DNA of 64,000 nucleotides from Kitasatospora cineracea (GCF_003751605.1 NZ_RJVJ01000001.1:620001-684000); one strand, 5' to 3'; counted from the stretch's first letter, positions 18,139-27,758 are shown. Made by a program: numbers and translations. The notes: a model not told the origin generated them from the sequence alone.

Positions 18139-19671
18139 TCAGAAGCCGTCCGGGTACGGGGTGGCCAGGGCCGGGGCCTTGGCGTGCGCGCTCTGGTAGC
18201 CGGGGAGCAGGGCCGCCAGCCGGGTGCGGACCTCGGGGTCGGTGTTGGTGGTGGCGGCGGCGTAGAGGCCGGTGAGGCCGCCGGCCAGGTCCTCGGGGGC
18301 GGCGGCCCGGTCGGTGGTGGTGGCGAAGATCCGCGGGTGGGCGGTGGGCAGGCGCTCCTCGGTGTCGGAGAACAGCGCCTCGTTGAGCTTCTCGCCGGCC
18401 CGCAGGCCGGTGTAGCGGATCTCCACCTCGTCGGCGCCGAGCTGGACCTGCTCGGCGAAGTTGTGCACCAGGTCGACGATCCGCACCGGCTCGCCCATGT
18501 CGAGGACGAACACCTCGCCGCCCTCGGCCATCCGCCCGGCCTCCAGCACCAGGCCGACCGCCTCCTCGATGGTCATGAAGAAACGGGTGACGTCGGGGTG
18601 GGTGACCGTCACCGGGCCGCCGCTGCGCAGCTGCTCCTCCAGCACCGACAGCAGCGAGCCGCGCGAGCCCAGCACGTTGCCGAAGCGGACGGCGGCGAAG
18701 ACGCCGGTGCCGAGGTTGCGGGCGTCCCGGGCGTTGGCCTGGACGATCAGCTCGGCCAGCCGCTTGCTCGCGCCGAGCACCGAGGTCGGGTCGGCGGCCT
18801 TGTCGGTGGAGATCAGCACGAAGCGTTCGACGCCGGTGGCCAGCGCCGCCTCCACCAGGTGGTCGGTGCCCAGCACGTTGGACTTGACCGCCTCGCTGGG
18901 GTGGCGCTCCAGCAGCGGCAGGTGCTTGTGCGCGGCGGCGTGGAAGACCACGTCGGGGCGCAGGTCGCGGAAGATCTGCTGGATCCGGGGGCGGTCCCGG
19001 ATGTCGGCGATCACCAGGGACTCGTCGGTGAGCAGCGCCTCGCCCCAGATGTCGAGCTGCAGGCGGTGCAGGTTGGACTCGTCGTGGTCGAGCATGTAGA
19101 GCGCGGCCGGCCCGAACGCCTGGACCTGGCGGCACAGTTCGCTGCCGATCGAGCCGCCCGCGCCGGTGACCAGCACCCGGCGGCCCTCGATCACGGTGCG
19201 GACGTCCGGGGAGACCACGTGCACCTCGTGCCGGCCGATCAGCCGGTTGACGTCCAGGGTGCGCAGGTCGGAGCCGACCACCTCGCGGCGCAGCGCGGCC
19301 AGGAAGGACGGCAGGTAGCGGACGGCCGCGCCGGCGGCGGCCGCGGCGGTGGCCAGGGCGCGCACCCGCTGGTGCGGCAGGCCCGGGATGGCGAGCACGA
19401 CGACCTGGGCGCCGTGGCCGAGGGCCAGCGCGGTGAGGTCGGCGAGCGGGCCCAGCACGGGGACGCCGGAGACGTTCCGGCCGGCCTTGCCGGGGTCGTC
19501 GTCCAGCACGCCGACCGGGTCGAGGCCGAACTCCGGGGTCCGGCCCAGGTCGCGGACCAGGGCGGTACCGGCGGAGCCGGCTCCGACGACCAGGGTGCGC
19601 AGTCCGGCGGGACCGTCCGGCAGGCGGGTCCGGTCCCCGTACGGGCGTGCGGCAGTGCGGTGCGGCAACAT
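18139..19671 (-). CDS. CapD/FlaA1-like nucleotide-sugar dehydratase/epimerase, soluble form
   Basis: A 510-residue polysaccharide-biosynthesis SDR. Residues 25-150 form an N-terminal Rossmann-like CoA-binding-type domain (TLVVGAGSAGTALVRDLGR). The catalytic domain starts at VLVTGAGGSIGSELCRQV, with FHAAAHKHLPLLE, ISTDKAADPTSVLGASKR (the Asp-Lys-Lys variant of inverting 4,6-dehydratases) and VRFGNVLGSRGS. Membrane homologues (CapD, PglF, WbpM) have four N-terminal transmembrane helices; here none are seen. Probably makes a 4-keto-6-deoxy UDP-HexNAc for a surface glycan. GGAGG precedes the ATG. Confidence 0.9.
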   Translation of the reverse strand: MLPHRTAARPYGDRTRLPDGPAGLRTLVVGAGSAGTALVRDLGRTPEFGLDPVGVLDDDPGKAGRNVSGVPVLGPLADLTALALGHGAQVVVLAIPGLPHQRVRALATAAAAAGAAVRYLPSFLAALRREVVGSDLRTLDVNRLIGRHEVHVVSPDVRTVIEGRRVLVTGAGGSIGSELCRQVQAFGPAALYMLDHDESNLHRLQLDIWGEALLTDESLVIADIRDRPRIQQIFRDLRPDVVFHAAAHKHLPLLERHPSEAVKSNVLGTDHLVEAALATGVERFVLISTDKAADPTSVLGASKRLAELIVQANARDARNLGTGVFAAVRFGNVLGSRGSLLSVLEEQLRSGGPVTVTHPDVTRFFMTIEEAVGLVLEAGRMAEGGEVFVLDMGEPVRIVDLVHNFAEQVQLGADEVEIRYTGLRAGEKLNEALFSDTEERLPTAHPRIFATTTDRAAAPEDLAGGLTGLYAAATTNTDPEVRTRLAALLPGYQSAHAKAPALATPYPDGF

Positions 19672-19748
19672 CTGACCTCCGGTTTCCCTGAATCACGGAG
19701 TGGAACGTGCGGGGAGGCGGGGCCCGGTCGGCCCGCGCCGGTGCGCGC

Positions 19749-20594
19749 TCAGCCCGCGCCGGGGCCCGGGACGGCGGCGACGGTCGGCGGGGGGACGGGG
19801 ACGGGCGGTTCGGAGGGCGCGATCCCGGCCCGGCGGGCGACCGCGACCGCCGCGAGCGTGGAGTGCACCCCCAGCTTGCCCAGGACGTTCTGCATGTGGG
19901 TGCGGACGGTGTGCGGGGAGAGGAACAGCCGCTCGGCGACGGCCTGCCGGCCGAGCCCGGCGACCATGCAGCGCAGCACCTCCTCCTCGCGGGGGGTGAG
20001 CGCGGCGACCAGGCGCTCGCTCTCCGAGCGGTCCCGGCGGGCCGAGGTCAGCTCGCGGACCACGCCGGTGAGCAGCGCGGGCGGCAGGTGGGTCTCGTCG
20101 CGGCGCACGCCGCGCACCACCGTCATCAGCGCGCCGAGCGAACTCCCGCGCGCCACCCAGCCGTTGGCCCCGGCCTGGAGGGCGCGGGCGGCGCGCTGCG
20201 GGTCGTCGGCGGCGGCCAGCAGGACGGCCCGCAGCTCCGGGTGGGTCCGCCGGACCCGGGCCACCAGGGCGATCCCGTCGCTCAGCGGGCGGGCCTCCTG
20301 AGGCGGCGTCAACTGCACAGGTGCGGGCCGCTGTTGCGGTAACGCGGGGGTGAGCCGGGGCCCGGCCGGGGCCGCCTGGGCGCGGGTCGGCGGCGGGGCG
20401 GCGCCCAGGTCGACGTCGACCAGCACCACGTCGTACGGGCGGTGTTCGGCCACCGCCCGCTCCAGTGCCCGTTCGGCCGCCGCCGCGCTGCCCGCCGCCC
20501 CGACGTCCACGTCGGGTTCGGCGGCCAGTGCCGTGGCGAGCGCCTCGGCGAAGATCCGGTGGCCGTCGACCACCAGGACGCGCATACGCCCCAT
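19749..20594 (-). CDS. LuxR-type regulator with atypical receiver domain
   Basis: NarL/FixJ-like protein of 281 residues: receiver-like domain (about 4-155) and C-terminal HTH (about 205-260: ALTPREEEVLRCMVAG through LSPHTVRTHMQNVLGKLGV). The receiver is altered. The usual acidic pair reads Asp10-Gly11 (VVDGH), the conserved Lys region reads GWVARGS, and a Pro/Ala/Gln-rich insert of about 40 residues follows Asp60. Phosphorelay control is therefore doubtful and no kinase is adjacent. It sits between the CapD-like gene and galE, so control of sugar genes is possible but unproven. A long Pro/Val tail follows the HTH. Confidence 0.82.
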   Translation of the reverse strand: MGRMRVLVVDGHRIFAEALATALAAEPDVDVGAAGSAAAAERALERAVAEHRPYDVVLVDVDLGAAPPPTRAQAAPAGPRLTPALPQQRPAPVQLTPPQEARPLSDGIALVARVRRTHPELRAVLLAAADDPQRAARALQAGANGWVARGSSLGALMTVVRGVRRDETHLPPALLTGVVRELTSARRDRSESERLVAALTPREEEVLRCMVAGLGRQAVAERLFLSPHTVRTHMQNVLGKLGVHSTLAAVAVARRAGIAPSEPPVPVPPPTVAAVPGPGAG

Positions 20595-20737
20595 CGTCCT
20601 TGCCCCCCTGCTCGTGGCCCGACCCCCACCGGTGCCTCACTCAGCCTACGGGCGCGCGCCGCCGCGGCGTGGGGGTTTGGTGAAGTTCCTGTACACAGGG
20701 TCTTCGGGGGTGGTGGCCGGTCCGGGGAGCGGGCAGG

Positions 20738-21697
20738 TCAGGCGCGGTGGGCGAGGGTGAACTCCCAGGCGTCGGCGACGATCCGGTCGAGTTCGGGGCG
20801 CTTGGGGGTCCAGCCGAGGGCCTCGCGGGCGCGGTCTGCGGCGGCGACCAGGACGGCCGGGTCGCCGGGGCGGCGGTCGGCGACGCGCACCGGGATCTCC
20901 CGGCCGGTGACGCGCTTGACCGACTCGATCACCTCGCGCACCGAGAAGCCGGTCCCGTTGCCCAGGTTGCAGATCAGGTGCCCGCCCGGCTTCGCCGCGT
21001 CCAGCGCCAGCAGGTGCGCCTCGGCCAGGTCCGCGATGTGGATGTAGTCGCGGATGCAGGTGCCGTCCGGCGTCGGGTAGTCCTCGCCGAACACCGCGAT
21101 GTCCGGACGCTGCCCCAGCGCCGCCTGGAAGACCAGCGGGATCAGGTGCGACTCCGGCTCGTGCCGCTCCCCGTAACGCCCGTACGCCCCCGCCACGTTG
21201 AAGTACCGCAGGCTCACCGCCGCCAGCCCGTGCGCGGCCGCCTCCGAGGTGATCAGGTGGTCCACCGCCAGCTTCGTGGCCCCGTAGGTGTTCGTCGGGG
21301 ACGTCCGCGCGCTTTCCTCGATCGGCACCCGCTCCGGCTCCCCGTACACCGCCGCCGTCGAGGAGAACACCAGCGTGCCCACCCCCGCCTTGCGCATCGC
21401 CGACACCAGCTCCAGCGAACCCGCCACGTTGTTGCGCCAGTACTTCTCCGGATCCGCCACCGACTCACCCACCTGCGAGGACGCCGCGAAGTGCAGCACC
21501 CCGTCGAAGGAGGAGTCCAGCACCTCACCCGCCTCCTGGATCCGCCCCCGCACGAACTCCGCACCCGCCGGAACACCCTGCGCGAACCCGGTCGACAGGT
21601 CGTCCAGCACCGTCACCGCGTGACCCGCCTCCAACAGGTGCGCCGCCACCACGCTCCCCACGTAGCCGGCTCCGCCCGTGACCAGGTACTTGCTCAT
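20738..21697 (-). CDS. galE: UDP-glucose 4-epimerase
   Basis: Interconverts UDP-glucose and UDP-galactose. The 319-residue protein has TGGAGYVGS (NAD site), [11 protein letters not shown] (catalytic Ser), [10 protein letters not shown] (Tyr/Lys) and LRYFNVAGA, followed by [21 protein letters not shown], which is diagnostic for GalE. Start at 21697 is preceded by GGAGG and GAGGG. No other Leloir genes are adjacent. Flanked on both sides by LuxR-type regulators with degraded receivers. Confidence 0.95.
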   Translation of the reverse strand: MSKYLVTGGAGYVGSVVAAHLLEAGHAVTVLDDLSTGFAQGVPAGAEFVRGRIQEAGEVLDSSFDGVLHFAASSQVGESVADPEKYWRNNVAGSLELVSAMRKAGVGTLVFSSTAAVYGEPERVPIEESARTSPTNTYGATKLAVDHLITSEAAAHGLAAVSLRYFNVAGAYGRYGERHEPESHLIPLVFQAALGQRPDIAVFGEDYPTPDGTCIRDYIHIADLAEAHLLALDAAKPGGHLICNLGNGTGFSVREVIESVKRVTGREIPVRVADRRPGDPAVLVAAADRAREALGWTPKRPELDRIVADAWEFTLAHRA

Positions 21698-21817
21698 GCC
21701 CTCAGACCTCCGCGACATTTCGGGTGTTCCTGGTCCGGAGCATAGGGCACCCGTCTGAACCGCCGGCCCCGTCCGCGCCGCCCCCGGACCGGCCCCCGCC
21801 GCCACCGGGCCCGGCCC

Positions 21818-22477
21818 TCAGGCCAGTTGGTCCAGCAGCCCGGTGCGGGCGGCCAGCGCCGCGGCCTCCAGCCGGGACCGCGCCCCCAGCTTGGTCAGCA
21901 CCCGCTGGACGTGGGTGCGGGCGGTGGACGGGGCGATCCGCATCGCGGCGGCGATCGCCGCGGTGTCCTCGCCGTCCGCGATCCGGGCCAGCACCTGGAC
22001 CTCCCGCCGGGTCAGCAGCCGCAGCAGCCGCAGCGCCTCGTCGTCCGGCGCCGCCACCGGCCACAGCAGGTGCTCGAACGCGGCCCGCAGCACGTCGACC
22101 CCCACCGCCACCTCCCCCGCCCGCACCCGGGTGATCGCCCGGTCCACCACCTCGATCCGCTCGTCGCTGCGGACGTACCCGGCCGCCCCCGCCGCGAACG
22201 CCGCCGCGACCCGCCCCGGCGCCCCCAGCGGGCCCAGCACCACCACCGCGATCTCCGGCCGCTCCCGCCGCAGCCGCCGCAGCGGCTCGAACGGGTCCTC
22301 CGGCCCGCCCGCCGTCCCCAGCAGGCACACCTCCGGCCGCCGCCCCGCCACCAGTTCCAGCACCGCCCCGCACGGCGACCCGATCCCCAGCACCCGGTGC
22401 CCGCGCTGCTGCAGGGCCGCCCCCAGCGCCTCGGCCATCAGCCGGTGGTCGTCCGCCACCACGAGCCGTGCGCTCAT
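21818..22477 (-). CDS. LuxR-type regulator lacking the phospho-accepting aspartate
   Basis: Response-regulator-like protein of 219 residues. VVADDHRLMAEAL keeps the acidic pair, but the segment that should carry the phospho-accepting Asp reads VCLLGTAGGPEDP, with Gly54 in its place, and the switch Lys is replaced (GYVRSDER). The C-terminal HTH (LLTRREVQVLARIADGEDT through PSTARTHVQRVLTKLGA) is intact. It is probably phosphorylation-independent and may respond to a ligand or to protein contacts. Downstream of tRNA-Thr on the same strand, separated by a terminator. Confidence 0.83.
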   Translation of the reverse strand: MSARLVVADDHRLMAEALGAALQQRGHRVLGIGSPCGAVLELVAGRRPEVCLLGTAGGPEDPFEPLRRLRRERPEIAVVVLGPLGAPGRVAAAFAAGAAGYVRSDERIEVVDRAITRVRAGEVAVGVDVLRAAFEHLLWPVAAPDDEALRLLRLLTRREVQVLARIADGEDTAAIAAAMRIAPSTARTHVQRVLTKLGARSRLEAAALAARTGLLDQLA

Positions 22478-22593
22478 CCGCGCCTCCCCCTCCCGGGCCC
22501 GACAGACGCACCATCACAGCGCACAATCGCCCGGCCCGCCAGAGGCCCTCCGCCGCCGGCCCCGGACGACGCGCAGGACCTCGGACAACGCGA

Positions 22594-22619
22594 AAGGCCC
22601 CGCCTCCCGGCGGGGCCTT
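22594..22619 (-). terminator. Terminator after tRNA-Thr
   Basis: Perfect 11-bp inverted repeat (22594-22604 with 22609-22619), 4-nt loop, followed on the minus strand by a short T run. It begins 10 nt after the tRNA 3' end. Confidence 0.8.
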
Positions 22620-22628
22620 CCCGATCTG

Positions 22629-22701
22629 AGCCCCCATGCGGAATCGAACCGCAGACCTTCTCCTTACCATGGAGACGCTCTACCGACTGAGCTATAGGGG
22701 C
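22629..22701 (-). tRNA. tRNA-Thr (anticodon GGU)
   Basis: A 73-nt cloverleaf: acceptor GCCCCTA/TGGGGGC, D arm GCTCAGTCGGTAGAGC, anticodon stem TCTCC/GGAGA with loop ATGGTAA (anticodon GGT), T arm TGCGG-TTCGATT-CCGCA. CCA is not encoded. A possible -10 box TAGTGT lies about 45 nt upstream on the minus strand. Confidence 0.96.
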
Positions 22702-22881
22702 TTGTTGCTCCGGGCGCCTCGCGGCTCCCCTTGCGACGAGGAAAACACTACATGCTCCGCCGACCGGTTGGGAAATCCGCTTCCCCCAGGTCGGAGGGCT
22801 AAACTGCCCGAGAAGACCCGATCTGCCGTGCAATGTCGCCCAGCAGCCGCGAACTCCCGTGCAGCGAAGGCGCGTGATCCT

Positions 22882-24795
22882 GTGTCAGCCCCCGGCCGCA
22901 GCCGTGCTTCCGGCGACCCCTCCGCGTGGTGGGCGCGGGCCCTGCGGCCGAGCCGGCCGGCGGTGCCGCGGGTGCTGATGGTGCGGGCCGCGGTGGGGAT
23001 GGCGGTGCCGCTGCTGCTGGGGCTGCTGTGCGACCGGATGGCGCTGGGCGTGTTCGCGGCGCTGGGGGCGATGCACGCCACGATGAACGACCGGGTGGAG
23101 CCGCTGCGGCTGCGGGCGCCGCGGATCGCGCTGGCGCTGGCCGCGTCGACCGGCGGGATGCTGATCGGGGCGGAGCTGCAGTACCGGGGGGCGGGCGGGC
23201 CGGAGATCGGGCTGGCGCTGACCCTGCTGGGCTTCGCGGGCGGGGCGCTGTCCGCGACCGGGCCGCGTGGGTCGGCGGCCGGGATGCTGCTGCTGGTGTC
23301 GGCCTCGCTGGGCGGCGGGATGGCGCTGCCGCACCCGTGGTGGGCGGCGCCCGCGATGATGCCGTGCGGGGCGGCGCTGGTCCTGCTGATGGGGGTGCGC
23401 TACCGCACCGACGTCCGCACCGATCCGCGGACCCGGGCGCTGGCGGACGTCTACCTGGCGCTCGGCGGCCTGCTCGCCGCCCTCGGCACCCCGGACGGCG
23501 CGGCGGCCCGCCGCCTGCTCACCGGCCGGCTCAACCAGCTGCAGGACCTGCTGCCGCCGCCCCGCCCCGGCCGGCCCGAGTCGGCGCGGCTGCGCTGGCT
23601 GCGCCGCTCGTACGAGGCCGCGCTGGGCGCCACCGAGGCGGCGGCCGGGCTGCTGTGGGCCTGGCGCCCGGTGCCGCCGGAGGTCGCGGGGCTGCCCGCC
23701 CGGCTGGCCGCGCAGATCACCGGCGGCCCCGAGCCGGACTATCCCCAGTGGCGGCCGGACACCCCGTCCCGGACGGCGTTCGACACCGCGCTGCGGGCCG
23801 CCGCCGACACCGTCGCGGGCCGCTGGGCCCCGCTGGACACCGCCGCCCCGCCGCCGCCCGACCCGTGGCGGCTGCGGGTGCGGCTGCTGTCCGGGGGCTC
23901 GGTGCGCTACGGGCTGCGGGTGGCGCTGTGCGTGGCGGTCGCCGAGGCCGCGGTCAACCTGCTGCCGCTGGACCGCAGTTACTGGGTGCCGATGACGGTG
24001 GCGTTCGTCCTGAAGCCGGACCTCGGCTCGGTGTTCCAGCGGGCGGTCAGCCGGGCGCTGGGCACCGTACTGGGCATCGCGGTCACCGCGGTGCTGCTGG
24101 CCCTGACCACCGACCCCTGGGTGCTGAGCCTGGTCATCTCGCTGTGCGTGGCGCTGCTGCCGTACTCGACGGCCGCGCACTACGGGCTGAACACCGTCGT
24201 GATGACGCCGGTCGCGCTGCTGCTGGTGCAGCTGGGCGGGGAGAGCGGGGCCGCCGAGTTCTGGCCGCGGGTCCTGGACACCGCGCTGGCCAGCGGCATC
24301 GTGCTGGTCTTCGGCTACCTGCTGTGGCCCGACCGGCCTCCGCACCGGATCGAGCCGAGCGTCGTCACCGCCGCGGCCGCGCTGCGCCGCTACCTGGCCG
24401 CGGTGGTCGCCGGGCGCACCGAGCCGGTCGCCGAGGTGTGGCTGCGCCGCACCGCGTACCGGGCGCTGGCCGACGCCCGGCAGCAGGTCGCCCTCGGCCT
24501 GGCCGAGCCCCCGCCGGCCGGCCGGCTCGCCGAGCTGTGGCTGCCGACCACCGCCGCGCTGGAGCGGCTCTCCGGCGCGGTCGCCGCGTACGCCGCCCAG
24601 CTGCGCTACGGCGGCCGGCAGCCCGAACCGGAGGTGATCGCCCGGGTCCTGCACTCGCTGGAACGGATCACCGACGCCGCCCGCACCCACCGCCCGCCGA
24701 CCGGCCGGACCGACCGCCCGACCGGCCCGCACGACCCGGAGCGCAGCGCGCTGGCCCGGGCCGCGGACGAGCTCGACCAGCTGCTGGCGGCGTGA
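22882..24795 (+). CDS. FUSC family protein (fusaric-acid-resistance-like aromatic exporter)
   Basis: Membrane protein of about 637 residues with two hydrophobic blocks separated by a soluble region. The first block (about 30-170) includes MALGVFAALGAMHATMND. The second (about 345-490) has YWVPMTVAFVLKPDLGSVFQRAVSRALGT, the FUSC motif. A C-terminal helical cytoplasmic domain follows. Relatives export aromatic acids or act in envelope physiology. The GTG at 22882 is chosen; the Shine-Dalgarno site is weak and a later start is possible. Converges with the ABC-F gene across 43 nt. Confidence 0.85.
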   Translation: MSAPGRSRASGDPSAWWARALRPSRPAVPRVLMVRAAVGMAVPLLLGLLCDRMALGVFAALGAMHATMNDRVEPLRLRAPRIALALAASTGGMLIGAELQYRGAGGPEIGLALTLLGFAGGALSATGPRGSAAGMLLLVSASLGGGMALPHPWWAAPAMMPCGAALVLLMGVRYRTDVRTDPRTRALADVYLALGGLLAALGTPDGAAARRLLTGRLNQLQDLLPPPRPGRPESARLRWLRRSYEAALGATEAAAGLLWAWRPVPPEVAGLPARLAAQITGGPEPDYPQWRPDTPSRTAFDTALRAAADTVAGRWAPLDTAAPPPPDPWRLRVRLLSGGSVRYGLRVALCVAVAEAAVNLLPLDRSYWVPMTVAFVLKPDLGSVFQRAVSRALGTVLGIAVTAVLLALTTDPWVLSLVISLCVALLPYSTAAHYGLNTVVMTPVALLLVQLGGESGAAEFWPRVLDTALASGIVLVFGYLLWPDRPPHRIEPSVVTAAAALRRYLAAVVAGRTEPVAEVWLRRTAYRALADARQQVALGLAEPPPAGRLAELWLPTTAALERLSGAVAAYAAQLRYGGRQPEPEVIARVLHSLERITDAARTHRPPTGRTDRPTGPHDPERSALARAADELDQLLAA

Positions 24796-24838
24796 CGGCG
24801 CCGCGTGACGGTGCCTCGGGCGCGACGGTGCGGCGGCG

Positions 24839-26650
24839 TCAGACCTGCTCGGCCAGTTCCAGCCAGGACATCTCCAGCTCCTCCTTGTCCTCGCGGACCT
24901 TGCGCAGCTTCGCGTCCAGCTCGGCGACCTTGGAGAAGTCGGCGGCGTTCTCGGCGAGTTGGGCGTGCAGCTTGGACTCCTGCTCGTCCAGCTTGGCGAT
25001 CTGCCGCTCGATCTTCTGCAGTTCCTTCTTGGCGGCGCGCAGGTCGCCCGCCGACAGGCCGGTGGACTCCGCGGCGGCCGGGACCCGGGCGGCGGCGGCC
25101 TGGGCGGCGGCCTCGGCCATCGCGGTGCGGCGCTCCAGGTACTCGTCGACGCCGCCGGGCAGCATCCGCATCCGGCGGTCGCCGAGCAGGGCGTACGCGG
25201 TGTCGGTGGTGCGCTCGATGAAGAACCGGTCGTGGCTGATCACGACCATCGAGCCGGGCCAGCCGTCGAGCACGTCCTCCAGCTGGTTGAGGGTCTCGAT
25301 GTCGAGGTCGTTGGTGGGCTCGTCGAGGAACAGCACGTTCGGCTCGTCCATCAGCAGCCGCAGCAGTTGCAGGCGGCGGCGCTCGCCGCCGGAGAGGTCG
25401 CCGACCGGCGTCCACTGCTTGTCCTTGCCGAAGCCGAACTGCTCGCACAGCTGCCCGGCGCTCATCTCCCGGCCCTTGCCGAGGTCGACCCGGCCGCGGA
25501 CCTGCTCGACGGCCTGCAGCACCCGGGTGGCCGGGTCCAGCTCGGCGACCTCCTGGGAGAGGTACGCGAGCCGGACGGTCTTGCCGACCTTGATCACGCC
25601 GCCGGCCGGCTGCACGTCGCCCTCGGTGGCGTACGCGGCCTGCATGGCGCGCAGCAGCGAGGTCTTGCCCGCGCCGTTGACGCCGAGCAGGCCGATCCGG
25701 TCGCCCGGGCCGAGCTGCCAGGTCAGGCGCTCCAGGAGCAGCTTGTCGCCGGCCTTGACCGTCACGTCCTCCAGGTCGAAGACGGTGCGGCCGAGGCGGG
25801 CGTTGGCGAACTTCATCAGCTCGGACTTGTCGCGCGGCTCCGGCACGTCCGCGATCAGCGCGTTCGCGGCCTCGATCCGGTAGCGCGGCTTGGAGGTGCG
25901 GGCCGGGGCGCCGCGGCGCAGCCAGGCCAGCTCCTTGCGGGCCAGGTTCTGCCGCTTCTGCTCCTCGGTGGCCTCGATCCGGGAGCGCTCGGCGCGGGCG
26001 AACACGTAGTCCGAGTAGCCGCCCTCGTACTCGCGGACCTCGCCGCGCTGGACGTCCCACATCCGGGTGCAGACCTGGTCCAGGAACCACCGGTCGTGGG
26101 TGACGCAGACCAGCGCGGAGCGGCGGTTCTGCAGGTGCTTGGCGAGCCAGGCGATGCCCTCGACGTCGAGGTGGTTGGTGGGCTCGTCCAGCACGACCAG
26201 GTCCGGCTCGCCGAGCAGCAGCTTGGCGAGCGCGATGCGGCGGCGCTCGCCGCCGGAGAGCGGGCCGATCACGGTGTCCAGGCCGTTCGGGAAGCCCGGC
26301 AGGTCGAGGCCGCCGAACAGGCCCTGGATGATGTCGCGGATCCGGGCGTCGCCCAGCCACTCGTGGTCGGCCCGGTCGGCGATCACCTCGTGCCGGATGG
26401 TGGCCTCCGGGTCCAGCGAGTCGTGCTGGGTGAGCACCGCCATCTGCAGGCCGCCGGAGTGGGTGACCCGCCCGGTGTCGGGCTCCTCCAGCCCCGCCAG
26501 CATCCGGATCAGCGTCGTCTTGCCGTCGCCGTTGCGGCCCACCACGCCGATCCGGTCGCCCTCGCTGACGCCGAGGCTCACCCCGTCCAGCAGGGCCCTG
26601 GTGCCGTACACCTTGGTGACGGACTCGATGGTGGCGAGGTTGACGGCCAC
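24839..26650 (-). CDS. ABC-F family ATP-binding protein (Uup/EttA-like)
   Basis: Soluble twin-ATPase of 603 residues with no membrane domain. First Walker A is GVVGRNGDGKTTLIRM with signature SGGERRRIALAKLLL; second Walker A is GLLGVNGAGKTSLLRA with signature SGGERRRLQLLRLL. The two domains are joined by the charged linker of about 60-80 residues that contacts tRNA on the ribosome. A C-terminal coiled coil (LRAAKKELQKIERQIAKLDEQE and on) resembles Uup. The family works in translation quality control or antibiotic protection; nothing here shows resistance. GTG start follows AGGAG. Confidence 0.93.
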   Translation of the reverse strand: MAVNLATIESVTKVYGTRALLDGVSLGVSEGDRIGVVGRNGDGKTTLIRMLAGLEEPDTGRVTHSGGLQMAVLTQHDSLDPEATIRHEVIADRADHEWLGDARIRDIIQGLFGGLDLPGFPNGLDTVIGPLSGGERRRIALAKLLLGEPDLVVLDEPTNHLDVEGIAWLAKHLQNRRSALVCVTHDRWFLDQVCTRMWDVQRGEVREYEGGYSDYVFARAERSRIEATEEQKRQNLARKELAWLRRGAPARTSKPRYRIEAANALIADVPEPRDKSELMKFANARLGRTVFDLEDVTVKAGDKLLLERLTWQLGPGDRIGLLGVNGAGKTSLLRAMQAAYATEGDVQPAGGVIKVGKTVRLAYLSQEVAELDPATRVLQAVEQVRGRVDLGKGREMSAGQLCEQFGFGKDKQWTPVGDLSGGERRRLQLLRLLMDEPNVLFLDEPTNDLDIETLNQLEDVLDGWPGSMVVISHDRFFIERTTDTAYALLGDRRMRMLPGGVDEYLERRTAMAEAAAQAAAARVPAAAESTGLSAGDLRAAKKELQKIERQIAKLDEQESKLHAQLAENAADFSKVAELDAKLRKVREDKEELEMSWLELAEQV

Positions 26651-26722
26651 GAAGCTGCACTCCTGAGGAAGGGGCTGGAACGAGCCTCCAGCCTAGTGCC
26701 GCGCCCGCCCGTGCTCTCCGCC

Positions 26723-27709
26723 TCAGCGGGCGGCGTCCAGCAGGGCCCGCTGCTCGGCGGTCAGTTCCAGGTCGAGCGCCGCCAGGCTCTCGTCCAGCTG
26801 GGCCACCGAGGACGCGCCGACCAGCGGGATCACCGGGAGTTCGCCGCCGAGCAGCCAGGCCAGCACGACCTGGTTGGGGGTGGCGCCGGTCTCCTTCGCC
26901 ACGGTGCCGAGGGCGGCGAGCCGGGTGGGGGTGCCCGCGTGGTCGAAGGACGGGCCGAGCGGCTTGTCGGGGCGGACGTAGCCGCCGCCGAGCAGCGGGG
27001 AGTAGGCGACCATGGTCAGCTCCGGGCTCTCCTTGAGGTAGGAGATCAGGTCGCCGTGCACCGCGGCCTGGTCGCCGTCGGCGGAGAGGAAGCCGGGCAG
27101 GTCGGCTCGGCGGCGCAGGTAGGTGTGGCCGTACTGGAGCACCTCGTAGCCGGGCAGCCCCGCCTGCGCGGCGAGGTTGCGGGCCCGCTCGACCCGCCAG
27201 GACCAGTGGTTGGAGACGCCGAGCAGCCCGACCGTCCCCTCCTGCACCAGCTCGCCGAAGGCGTGCACCGTCTCGGCGAGCGGCACCTTGGTGTCCTCGA
27301 TGTGCGCGTACAGCAGGTCGAGCTTCTCGACGCCCAGGCGCTTGCGGCTGGCCTCGGACGAGGCCCGGATCACCTCGGCGGACAGGCCCTCGCCGTTCTC
27401 GACGAACCCGGTGCCGGGGGCCTTCGGACGGGCGCCGAGCTTGGTGGCGATCACCACCTCGTCGGTGATCCCGCGGCTGGCCCGCCACCGGCCGAGCACG
27501 TTCTCGCTGATGCCGCCCTGGCCGCCGTCCTGCCAGTACGCGTAGTTGTTGGAGGTGTCGACGAAGGTGCCGCCCGCCTCGACGTAGCGGTCCAGCACGG
27601 CGAAGGAGGTGGCCTCGTCGGTGAGCGTGCCGAACAGCATCGCGCCGAGGCTGAGCACGCTGACCTCGCGACGGGTGCGCGGGTCGGTTCCGATGGTGCG
27701 CTTGCGCAT
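26723..27709 (-). CDS. Aldo/keto reductase
   Basis: NADPH-dependent (alpha/beta)8-barrel oxidoreductase of 328 residues. FVDTSNNYAYW carries the catalytic Asp and Tyr, KLGARPK the active-site Lys, LDLLYAHIED the catalytic His, and IPLVGASSVAQLDESLAAL the cofactor-binding end. Start ATG at 27709 follows GAGGGG. Upstream is a promoter with a 19-nt spacer filled by a palindrome, the mark of MerR-type control, suggesting induction by a redox or electrophile signal. No MerR gene is in the window. Confidence 0.92.
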   Translation of the reverse strand: MRKRTIGTDPRTRREVSVLSLGAMLFGTLTDEATSFAVLDRYVEAGGTFVDTSNNYAYWQDGGQGGISENVLGRWRASRGITDEVVIATKLGARPKAPGTGFVENGEGLSAEVIRASSEASRKRLGVEKLDLLYAHIEDTKVPLAETVHAFGELVQEGTVGLLGVSNHWSWRVERARNLAAQAGLPGYEVLQYGHTYLRRRADLPGFLSADGDQAAVHGDLISYLKESPELTMVAYSPLLGGGYVRPDKPLGPSFDHAGTPTRLAALGTVAKETGATPNQVVLAWLLGGELPVIPLVGASSVAQLDESLAALDLELTAEQRALLDAAR

Positions 27710-27758
27710 CCGGGTTCCCCTCGTTTCCGCGGCCCGCCCGGTGCGGGCCGCGATCAAG

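Noticed and set aside
24839..26650. ABC-F protein as an antibiotic-resistance determinant
   Set aside because: Its housekeeping-like Uup/EttA layout and absence of antibiotic biosynthesis genes nearby give no support for resistance.
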